Shown here: positions 1 through 5,034 of the stretch, piece after piece | Position numbering within the stretch: the first letter of the stretch is position 1 | Layout: every line of letters begins with the position of its first letter | Source of the DNA: UBA1081 sp964443825 | GTDB taxonomy: Bacteria > Bacillota > Clostridia > Oscillospirales > Acutalibacteraceae | Reading direction: 5' to 3' | Length of the DNA stretch: 16,844 bases | NCBI GenBank assembly: GCA_964443825.1 | Contig: CAYUEV010000033.1 | Span: 1 to 16,844 of the forward strand | Made by a program: the position numbers and the translations under genes | The notes under the pieces: generated by a model | The model's input: the letters and a program-made list of their open reading frames with translations, nothing else | Told to the model about the DNA's origin: nothing | Database searches by the model: none

Positions 1-945
1 GAAAGTACGTTAAGGTCGGCGGTTTACTCAGTTTGCAGGCAAAATTACCCCGATAAAGAAGTCATAATAATAGACGACGGGTCCAACGACTCAACGTCGT
101 CCGTTATTTTATCGCTTACTAAAGAGCGCAATTTTATCTTACCTATTAAAACTGAAAACAAAGGTCCGGCTTTTGCGAGAAATAAAGGGATAGAAGTTTC
201 TAGCGGCGAGTATATTTTGTTTCTCGACAGCGACGACGAATTTTCAGACGACGCTTTTAATGTAATTTTCCAGGCGCTGAAAGATTCTCCCGATATACTC
301 ATTTTCGGGTTTAATCAGATTTTTAAAAACAATTCTGTTAAAAAAACATATGCTCCCGAGGGAAAGTTTAATATTGACGAATATTATAAAAACAACCTTC
401 TTAACGGAGTGTGGAACAAAGCGTATAAAAGCGGCTTTATAAAAAATAACGACATAAAATTTAAAAATTACCGTTATGGCGAAGACAGGCTTTTTAACGC
501 TGACGTTCTATTAAAAAACCCGTCTGTAAAAGTAATCCCCGACGCCCTATATAACTATAATATCGACGGCGCTTTAAGTCTTGTTTCAAAATTTATACCC
601 GATAAATTCCGGTCCTGCAAAGAAATCGACAGCGTTTTTTCGCGGCTTTTAAGCGATAAAACGGTTAGAAGCAGAGCTTTTATTAAAAATATCTTGTCCT
701 GTTTTGTTATGTTCTATTCCGAAGATTGTTTTTTTGATAAAAAACGCAAAAGGGAAGAGATAAAGAAAATTTTAGACGACGACTCCGTAAAAGAAGCCGT
801 AAGCGTTAGTCAAGATTCTTTAATATATGAAATAATAAGAAGAATATTAAAAACGGGCGATATAAATCTTAACGTTCTTTTAACAAAACTCATAATATAC
901 TCTAAGAAAAATCTTTTCCCAATTTATCTAAAAATAAAGGGATAG
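1..945 (+). CDS. Glycosyltransferase family 2, 5' end cut by window
   Basis: The reading frame is open from base 1, so the true start lies outside the window; 314 residues are visible and probably about 10-15 are missing. The visible N-terminus (SAVYSVCRQNYPDKEVIII followed by DDGSNDST) is the nucleotide-sugar binding part of a GT-A fold GT2 enzyme. FLDSDDEF at residues 74-81 contains the metal-binding DxD (D76, D78), and NKGPAFARNKG is the conserved segment before it. The C-terminal half, from about residue 110, is helical, poorly conserved and has no obvious membrane segment. Such enzymes move a sugar from a nucleotide donor to a cell-surface glycan or lipid acceptor; donor and acceptor cannot be read from sequence. 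A TTG at 217 is inside the domain and is not the start. No convincing terminator for this strand follows. Confidence 0.9.
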   Translation, partial: ESTLRSAVYSVCRQNYPDKEVIIIDDGSNDSTSSVILSLTKERNFILPIKTENKGPAFARNKGIEVSSGEYILFLDSDDEFSDDAFNVIFQALKDSPDILIFGFNQIFKNNSVKKTYAPEGKFNIDEYYKNNLLNGVWNKAYKSGFIKNNDIKFKNYRYGEDRLFNADVLLKNPSVKVIPDALYNYNIDGALSLVSKFIPDKFRSCKEIDSVFSRLLSDKTVRSRAFIKNILSCFVMFYSEDCFFDKKRKREEIKKILDDDSVKEAVSVSQDSLIYEIIRRILKTGDINLNVLLTKLIIYSKKNLFPIYLKIKG

Positions 946-967
946 AATTATTAAGACGTTTAAAAAT

Positions 968-1006
968 AAAAAAACGGCGAGCCTTAAAAAGAACCCGCCC
1001 ATTTTT
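968..1006 (-). terminator. Intrinsic terminator of the 39-codon minus-strand gene
   Basis: Read on the minus strand, GGCGGGTT (999-992) and GGCTCGCC (983-976) form an 8-bp stem with three G-T wobbles around an 8-nt loop, followed by G and seven T (974-968). On the plus strand the wobbles become A-C mismatches and only a 4-bp stem is left. The signal is therefore oriented for the minus-strand small gene and not for the glycosyltransferase. Confidence 0.7.
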
Positions 1007-1025
1007 GACAAAATCAAGAAATAAG

Positions 1026-1145
1026 CTACTTACCCGCCGCTTCTTCAGATGTGCTGAGGTCAAACCCAAGCCACTTTGCAACATCTTCAAGAAACACCGT
1101 GGCGAGTCTAATAATGTAGTCCATGGCGATAAAGAATATATCCAA
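1026..1145 (-). CDS. Small protein of 39 residues, unknown function
   Basis: This short gene has a TTG start at 1145 and a TAG stop at 1028-1026. It encodes 39 residues: MDIFFIAMDYIIRLATVFL, then EDVAKWLGFDLSTSEEAAGK. The N-terminal half is a hydrophobic or amphipathic helix with aromatic residues, which suggests membrane association; the tail is short and acidic, and there are no cysteines. Evidence that it is real: AGGGAGG at 1159-1153 lies 7 nt before the TTG, a sigma-A-like promoter lies upstream (1209-1237), and a correctly oriented intrinsic terminator follows. An internal ATG at 1124 would give 32 residues but has no ribosome binding site at proper distance. It lies just downstream of thiN on the same strand, and read-through from thiN is possible. 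I do not recognise the family. A toxin-like or regulatory membrane peptide is possible but not shown. Confidence 0.68.
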   Translation of the reverse strand: MDIFFIAMDYIIRLATVFLEDVAKWLGFDLSTSEEAAGK

Positions 1146-1152
1146 AACGACG

Positions 1153-1159
1153 CCTCCCT
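1153..1159 (-). promoter_or_regulatory. Shine-Dalgarno deciding the TTG start of the small gene
   Basis: AGGGAGG on the minus strand, 7 nt upstream of the TTG at 1145. This favours the TTG over the in-frame ATG at 1124, which is 28 nt away. Confidence 0.7.
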
Positions 1160-1208
1160 AATAAATTACCAAATCGACGGGAACTCCCCGCCCCCTTCTA
1201 CTAAAAAT

Positions 1209-1237
1209 ATGGTATCACATATTTCTTATTATTTCAA
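1209..1237 (-). promoter_or_regulatory. Sigma-A promoter with extended -10 for the small gene
   Basis: On the minus strand, TTGAAA (1237-1232), a 17-nt spacer, then TACCAT (1214-1209) preceded by TG-A, an extended -10. It predicts a leader of about 55-60 nt that includes a G-rich stretch and CGGGGAGTTCCCG, which can fold into a small hairpin. It begins only about 20 nt beyond the thiN stop. Confidence 0.55.
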
Positions 1238-1254
1238 GGCTTTTTGAATATTTT

Positions 1255-1932
1255 TTACAAATTCACAACAATATCGTCAGGTTTCCCATCGTAAAAAATA
1301 ATTAAAGTTCCTTTTTTAACGGAGATTTCGCTCTTTTCCCCAATAAAGCTATTGCTTATTCCCGTCACCGTGTAATTTTCGATTTTAGCGTCGTTAAGAC
1401 CATATAAAAGCCCTTTTTCATATACGCCAATAGATTCGTTATCAAACGAAAAAACAGATATATTCCCTTTAAGATAAGGCGGGAAAGTAATTTTAGAGTC
1501 GGTTATCGCCGTTATCGTATATTTTCCGCAGTCCATAAAAGCCGTTTTTTTATTTTTTGAAAGATAAGCTAAAAGGGAAATGTTGGCGTATGCGTGTTCC
1601 GGTCTCTTTCCTCCGTGCGCCCCAAAAAATATAAATCTTTTAAAACCCCTTTTAATCCCTTCTTTAACGGCTGAAAACGCGTCCGTATCGTCTTTTTCTA
1701 CAGACAGAGCTATAATATCATCTTTATCTGGAAGCGAAAATCCATTAGTTTTATTTTCCGTTTTAGGATTAAAGCCTAACGAGTCGAAGTCGCCTATGAT
1801 TAAATCAGGGCTTATATTGTTTTTTATACAGTGCAATAATCCCGCGTCCGCCGCTATTATAATGTCGTCTTTATTTTTATTTATTTGAATACTGTCAGCG
1901 TCGCCAGCGCAAATTATATAACAGGTTTTCAT
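1255..1932 (-). CDS. thiN: Thiamine pyrophosphokinase
   Basis: Transfers a pyrophosphate group from ATP to thiamine, giving thiamine diphosphate in the cytoplasm. The product is 225 residues, normal for bacterial ThiN. Recognisable blocks are AADAGL (27-32), GDFDSL (47-52), EKDDTDA (79-85) with its acidic metal and ATP-binding residues, a GGKRPEHAYANI block (108-119) matching the family's GGR-x-DH-x-x-ANI, and SNSF (193-196). The last D of the DH pair is E here, a conservative change. The frame stays open further upstream into yigZ, but MKTCYIICAGD at 1932 is the family N-terminus. The start is 4 nt after the yigZ stop, so the two are probably co-transcribed. Only a weak A-rich ribosome binding site is visible. 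No thiamine synthesis genes or THI-box riboswitch were seen nearby, so a salvage role is likely. Confidence 0.92.
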   Translation of the reverse strand: MKTCYIICAGDADSIQINKNKDDIIIAADAGLLHCIKNNISPDLIIGDFDSLGFNPKTENKTNGFSLPDKDDIIALSVEKDDTDAFSAVKEGIKRGFKRFIFFGAHGGKRPEHAYANISLLAYLSKNKKTAFMDCGKYTITAITDSKITFPPYLKGNISVFSFDNESIGVYEKGLLYGLNDAKIENYTVTGISNSFIGEKSEISVKKGTLIIFYDGKPDDIVVNL

Positions 1933-1936
1933 AAAT

Positions 1937-2557
1937 TTATATTTCTTTATAGATTTCTCCTGAACCTTTAGATTCGCATTTCCCAAAGCTTTTGTCGAAG
2001 ATTTCCGCTTTAACCATCTCTTCATGCCCTTTAGGAACAAAAAATTTTACGTTTACGTCCTCGCCAAAATAGCTATCCAGAACTTTACCGTTATAACGGG
2101 CGATAATTTTTGTAAGACTTCCGTAAAAATTATAGTCGCACCGGGAATCGATAACCGAGCATAAAGTCATTTTAATAATCCCGGAGGCGTTTACGGCGAT
2201 TTTTGCCGATTTCGAATACGCTCTTGCAAGTCCTCCCGCGCCTAAAAGAACGCCGCCAAAGTAGCGCGTCACAACTATACATGAGTTAAATAAATTTTCT
2301 TTAATAAGAACGTCTAAAATAGGTACGCCCGCCGTTCCCTGCGGCTCTCCGTCGTCGGAATATCTTTTTATATCGCCTTCTTTTAAAATATACGCCCAGA
2401 CGTTATGAGTCGCGTCGCGATTTAAGGAGCGGATTTTATTTATAAAATTTAAAGCGCCGTTTTCGTTTTTAACAGGGGAGGCGTAACCTATAAAACGCGA
2501 ACGCTTTTCTGAAAATTCGCCGCTGTTTTCGCTTTTAAGAGTTAAAAAATCATTCAT
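1937..2557 (-). CDS. yigZ: YigZ/IMPACT family protein
   Basis: Belongs to the UPF0029/IMPACT family; biochemical role uncertain, with links to translation or stress responses in homologues. The 206-residue product has the family signatures EKRSRFIGYASPV (17-29), DATHNVWAY (48-56), RYSDDGEPQGTAGVPIL (65-81) and VVTRYFGGVLLGAGGL (95-110). After these comes a C-terminal half of the ferredoxin-like type expected for the family. The start is taken as the ATG at 2557; an in-frame TTG two codons upstream (2563) is the alternative. Neither has a Shine-Dalgarno, because the preceding bases are the T-run and hairpin of the rpmE terminator. It is followed 4 nt later by thiN. Transcription must come from read-through of rpmE or from a promoter I could not identify. 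Confidence 0.9.
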   Translation of the reverse strand: MNDFLTLKSENSGEFSEKRSRFIGYASPVKNENGALNFINKIRSLNRDATHNVWAYILKEGDIKRYSDDGEPQGTAGVPILDVLIKENLFNSCIVVTRYFGGVLLGAGGLARAYSKSAKIAVNASGIIKMTLCSVIDSRCDYNFYGSLTKIIARYNGKVLDSYFGEDVNVKFFVPKGHEEMVKAEIFDKSFGKCESKGSGEIYKEI

Positions 2558-2561
2558 AACC

Positions 2562-2589
2562 AAAAAAGCGGCGCAAAATCGCGCCGTTT
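2562..2589 (-). terminator. Intrinsic terminator of rpmE, adjoining the yigZ start
   Basis: On the minus strand, CGGCGC (2586-2581), a 6-nt loop and GCGCCG (2574-2569), followed by C and six T. It lies downstream of rpmE (stop at 2612), and its T-run ends 4 bases before the yigZ ATG. Confidence 0.75.
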
Positions 2590-2611
2590 ACGCTTTAGAA
2601 GACAAAAAACG

Positions 2612-2812
2612 TCATTCAAGATTATAACGCTTTTTAAATCTGCCGACGCGTCCGCCCGTATCGACGAGTTTTTGTTTACCGGTAAAGAAAGGATGGCACT
2701 TCGAGCAAATATCAACCCTGACGTCGCTCTTTGTAGAACCCGTTTCATATACGGCGCCGCACGCGCATCTGATTTGAGTTTGCTTATACTCAGGATGAAT
2801 TCCATCTTTCAT
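2612..2812 (-). CDS. rpmE: 50S ribosomal protein L31, zinc-binding type
   Basis: Component of the large ribosomal subunit. The 66-residue product starts MKDGIHPEYK and carries C16 and C18 (RCACG) plus C36 and C39 (CSKC), followed by HPFFTGKQ and a basic C-terminus (RFKKRYN). Four cysteines mark the zinc-binding C+ paralogue used when zinc is plentiful. The start is fixed by GGAGGTGA ending 7 nt upstream. It has its own promoter (2850-2878) and a terminator (2562-2589), so it is probably a single-gene unit with some read-through into yigZ. A longer ORF in another frame over the same DNA is a shadow. Confidence 0.97.
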   Translation of the reverse strand: MKDGIHPEYKQTQIRCACGAVYETGSTKSDVRVDICSKCHPFFTGKQKLVDTGGRVGRFKKRYNLE

Positions 2813-2849
2813 GGGATTTCACCTCCATATCAATACATAATTCTGGTAT

Positions 2850-2878
2850 ATTCTATCACAACAGGGCTAAAAATGCAA
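2850..2878 (-). promoter_or_regulatory. Sigma-A promoter of rpmE
   Basis: On the minus strand, TTGCAT (2878-2873), 17-nt spacer, TAGAAT (2855-2850) preceded by TG-A (extended -10). It predicts a short leader of about 30 nt ending in the rpmE Shine-Dalgarno. The -10 matches 5 of 6 bases and the -35 matches 4 of 6. Confidence 0.65.
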
Positions 2879-2966
2879 TAAAAAATACAAAAAATTTACA
2901 TTTTTTTAAACAAAGAATAAATTTTTATTTTTTAACAAATAATTTAAAGATTATTAAAACAAATTG

Positions 2967-2995
2967 TTGACAAACACTAAATAAAATTTTATAAT
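2967..2995 (+). promoter_or_regulatory. Perfect-consensus sigma-A promoter of the zinc-ribbon gene
   Basis: TTGACA (2967-2972), 17-nt spacer, TATAAT (2990-2995): a full match to the vegetative consensus at the optimal spacing, in a very AT-rich spacer. The start site is expected near 3002, leaving a leader of about 120 nt. A dyad AATAAT-6-ATTATT (2938-2955) lies just upstream, but in DNA this AT-rich it may be chance. Confidence 0.8.
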
Positions 2996-3009
2996 GAAAA
3001 AGAAGATAT

Positions 3010-3057
3010 TTTCGTTGATATTGTATAAAATTCTTTTTTACATTTATAACAACGAAA
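3010..3057 (+). promoter_or_regulatory. Stem-loop in the 5' leader of the zinc-ribbon mRNA
   Basis: TTTCGTTG (3010-3017) is exactly complementary to CAACGAAA (3050-3057). Inside it, TATAAA (3024-3029) pairs with TTTATA (3043-3048) around a U-rich 13-nt loop, leaving an asymmetric internal loop. It begins about 8 nt after the predicted start site and about 65 nt before the coding region ribosome binding site. It matches no riboswitch class I recognise and has no terminator-like T-run. Confidence 0.45.
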
Positions 3058-3121
3058 CAAACATTATATATTCCGTAGAGAATCACAAACTGTACAGAAG
3101 ACAAGCGAGGTAACACAATTT

Positions 3122-3424
3122 ATGTACGAAGACAAAACGCTCATTTGCAAGGATTGCGGCAAAGAATTTACTTTTACCGCCGGCGAACAGGAATTTTACG
3201 CTGAAAAAGGTTTTCTTAACGAACCCCAGCGCTGCAAAGATTGCAGAGTCGCGCGCAAACAGGCAAGAAACAGCGAGCGCAAATTCTACACCGCCGTGTG
3301 CAGGGAATGCGGAGGGGAGGCGAGAGTTCCCTTCGAGCCTAAAAGCGATAAAGGCGTACTTTGTAGCGCGTGTTTTGAAAAATATAGAGCCGCGAAGGCG
3401 GAAGAAAGCGGCGAGATTTTTTAA
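3122..3424 (+). CDS. Double zinc-ribbon protein (CxxC-x17-CxxC type)
   Basis: A 100-residue soluble protein with two predicted zinc ribbons. The first (about 5-50) has C9/C12 and C38/C41 with the KDCGKEFTFTAGEQEFY and FLNEPQRCKDCR blocks typical of the probable zinc-ribbon family found across Firmicutes. The second (55-88) has C60/C63 and C81/C84, exactly 17 residues apart, matching the CxxC-x17-CxxC domain. The linker is basic (RKQARNSERK), which would suit nucleic-acid or ribosome binding, but the family has no established function that I know of. The start is the ATG at 3122, with GAGGT 10 nt upstream. It is a single-gene unit with a perfect-consensus promoter, a long leader and a shared terminator, so high expression is likely. 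Confidence 0.88.
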   Translation: MYEDKTLICKDCGKEFTFTAGEQEFYAEKGFLNEPQRCKDCRVARKQARNSERKFYTAVCRECGGEARVPFEPKSDKGVLCSACFEKYRAAKAEESGEIF

Positions 3425-3473
3425 TTAAATTAAAGTTCTTGCGCAAGACGTAATAACTTTTAGTACCGATAGT

Positions 3474-3519
3474 AAAATAAGAACGGCGTCAACAAACCGC
3501 CGCTCTTATTTTATTTTTT
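3474..3519. terminator. Bidirectional terminator between convergent genes
   Basis: AAAATAAGA (3474-3482) plus CGGCG (3484-3488) pair with CGCCG (3498-3502) plus TCTTATTTT (3504-3512), a 14-bp stem with one A-C mismatch and a 9-nt loop. It has T-rich tails on both strands (TTATTTTTT on plus, TTATTTTA on minus). It ends the zinc-ribbon transcript and, from the other side, the five-gene minus-strand operon. The exonuclease stop codon (3511-3513) lies at the edge of the hairpin. Confidence 0.85.
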
Positions 3520-4098
3520 ACCGGGTTTTCCGTATTTTTTAAGTTTAAAATAAAGTTCCGCCGCGGCTATAGAGTCAGCTAAAGCCCTGTGATACTCTTT
3601 AGGATTTATGCCAAAATACTGGCACATATAAGAGAGCTTGTGATTTTTCATGCCGGGAAACGGCTCGCACCTATATCGGCTGTATCTTAAAGTGTCAAAA
3701 ACGTCGTTCCCAAAGTAAATATCGCATTTTTGGGCAAATTTTCTAATAAGTCTACAGTCGAACGATATAGCGTTATGTCCTAAAAGAATATTGTTTCCGC
3801 AAAATTCTTGAAATTTTGGAAGAACCGCGTCAATTCTCTCGCAACCTTCCACCATCTCGTCGGTTATCCCGGTAAGCGTAACTACAAAAGGCGATATACT
3901 TGCGTCGGGTTTTATAAGTTCTTGGAACGTCTCTTTAAACTCGCCGTTTACGACTTTTACCGCGCCGATTTCTATTATTTCTTCGTCCTTATTAAGTCCC
4001 GTCGTTTCAAGGTCGAACGAAACGAACGAATAAAAATCCGGCGTTTTGACTTCTTTCGCGGGAAAGTAATTTTCATTTCTTCCGTACAAATCGGTCAT
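3511..4098 (-). CDS. DnaQ-type 3'-5' exonuclease (DEDDh)
   Basis: A 195-residue DEDDh exonuclease like the proofreading epsilon subunit or the PolC exonuclease domain. Exo I is SFDLETTGL with D29 and E31, Exo II is GHNAISFDCRLI with D114, and Exo III is YHRALADSIAA with H170 and D175; all catalytic residues are present. TGITDEMV (76-83) is also typical. It is a stand-alone domain with no polymerase, helicase or BRCT part, so it may be a repair or RNA-processing nuclease rather than the replicative proofreader. The first 20 residues are an unusual extension before the domain. The ATG at 4098 directly follows the upstream gene's TAA with no bases between, which suggests translational coupling. 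It is the last gene of the SH3b-PBP-ruvX operon. Confidence 0.88.
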   Translation of the reverse strand: MTDLYGRNENYFPAKEVKTPDFYSFVSFDLETTGLNKDEEIIEIGAVKVVNGEFKETFQELIKPDASISPFVVTLTGITDEMVEGCERIDAVLPKFQEFCGNNILLGHNAISFDCRLIRKFAQKCDIYFGNDVFDTLRYSRYRCEPFPGMKNHKLSYMCQYFGINPKEYHRALADSIAAAELYFKLKKYGKPGKK

Positions 4099-4560
4099 TT
4101 AATCGCTTTCGCTTCCAAAATTTTGCTCTTTCGTTACCTTGCCGGCCGCGCATTGAATATCAATATAGGGAGTGTCTTTTAAATTTAAAATTTCATCCAT
4201 CTGCTTTTGGGCTTTAGAAACGTCGGATGGAAGGGCGTGAACTATAATATATTTGGCATTTTTGATTTTATCTTTTTCATTATTTAAGAATTCGAGTATG
4301 GGAAGACAAGCGCCGCCGCACCACACGGGCGTGCAAATCACAAACTCGTCGTATAAAAACAAATCTTTTTCATCGTATGGGAAAAGCTTCATTTCTTTTT
4401 TGCTTGTGTAGAAGTTAACGCAGTTCAAAAATCCGCTCCAACCGAGAGTATCCTCAAGCGTTTCAATTTCGAGAAAATCGGCGCCCTCTTCTCTCGCTTT
4501 TTTAAGGGCGATTGATTCCACATACCCTTTCCTCGAATAATAAACATAAAGCTTTTTCAT
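4099..4560 (-). CDS. Flavodoxin-like protein
   Basis: A 153-residue protein of the flavodoxin fold, normal in length. MKKLYVYYSRKGYVESIAL (1-19) is the first strand and phosphate loop (family form YYSRTGNT), and CTPVWCGGACLPILEFL (76-92) matches the FMN isoalloxazine loop (family form TPVWAWRPAPP). Likely role: FMN-binding electron carrier or small reductase in the cytoplasm; the partner is unknown. The phosphate loop is less canonical than in true flavodoxins (KGYVE in place of TGNTE/K), so FMN binding is inferred. The start at 4560 has AGGTGG 6 nt upstream. It lies 57 nt after ruvX in an AT-rich gap and directly abuts the exonuclease gene. Confidence 0.8.
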   Translation of the reverse strand: MKKLYVYYSRKGYVESIALKKAREEGADFLEIETLEDTLGWSGFLNCVNFYTSKKEMKLFPYDEKDLFLYDEFVICTPVWCGGACLPILEFLNNEKDKIKNAKYIIVHALPSDVSKAQKQMDEILNLKDTPYIDIQCAAGKVTKEQNFGSESD

Positions 4561-4617
4561 AAATTCCCACCTGCAATTTTAAAATTTTTTCATTTTAAAA
4601 CAAAATACAAGAAAAAG

Positions 4618-5031
4618 TTATCTTGACTTAAAACGAAGGTAGTCCTCGAGAATCATAACCGCCGCGACTTCGTCAATAACGTTTTTGCGCTTCTTACCCC
4701 TTGTGTCGGTTGTGTTTAAAGCTTTGTTCGCGCTAACGGTCGTAAGTCTTTCATCATACATAACCGTTTCTATTCCCGATTTTTTGGTAAGCTCTAAAGC
4801 GAAATTCCTGCAAGCCGACGCCCTTTCGCCTTCCGTTCCATCCATATTTTTAGGAAGCCCGACGACTATAATTCGCGCGTTTTTTTCTACGGCGATATTT
4901 GTTATCTCATCGATAAGCGTTTCTTTATCGCTTTCGTTAATAACCGTCACGGGGAAGGCGAACGCCTCGTTTTGGTCGGAAACCGCCAAGCCCGTTCTTC
5001 TGTCGCCGTAGTCTACGGACATTATTACCAT
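4618..5031 (-). CDS. ruvX: Putative Holliday junction resolvase / YqgF
   Basis: A 137-residue RNase H-fold nuclease of the YqgF/RuvX family, linked in homologues to Holliday junction cleavage, transcription antitermination and rRNA processing. Family marks are MSVDYGDRRTGLAVSD (4-19) with D7, the GLPKNMDGTEG motif (58-68), YDERLTTV (92-99) with E94, and NVIDEVAA (117-124) with D120; the D-E-D triad is intact. The start at 5031 has GGAGA 8 nt upstream, inside the end of the PBP gene, whose stop is 3 nt before. That is tight coupling to a cell-wall gene instead of the common alaS/mltG surroundings of ruvX. Confidence 0.95.
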   Translation of the reverse strand: MVIMSVDYGDRRTGLAVSDQNEAFAFPVTVINESDKETLIDEITNIAVEKNARIIVVGLPKNMDGTEGERASACRNFALELTKKSGIETVMYDERLTTVSANKALNTTDTRGKKRKNVIDEVAAVMILEDYLRFKSR

Positions 5032-5034
5032 AAC

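Noticed and set aside
902..1090. 62-codon minus-strand ORF
   Set aside because: It overlaps the end of the glycosyltransferase and passes through the terminator hairpin; no Shine-Dalgarno. The 39-codon frame with its own signals explains this DNA better.
1005..1247. 80-codon plus-strand ORF
   Set aside because: It runs antisense over the small gene, its terminator and its promoter, has no ribosome binding site and shows no recognisable domain.
1933..2040. Longer N-terminus for thiN
   Set aside because: The open frame upstream of MKTCYIICAGD lies inside yigZ, is basic and unlike the family; it is overlap of frames only.
2554..2805. 83-codon minus-strand ORF over rpmE
   Set aside because: Out of frame with the clear L31 gene and without family features; a shadow.
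4577..4600. Repeated TTTTAAAA between ruvX and the flavodoxin gene as operator or promoter
   Set aside because: The DNA is almost pure A and T, so such repeats arise by chance; no -35/-10 pair with good spacing was found.
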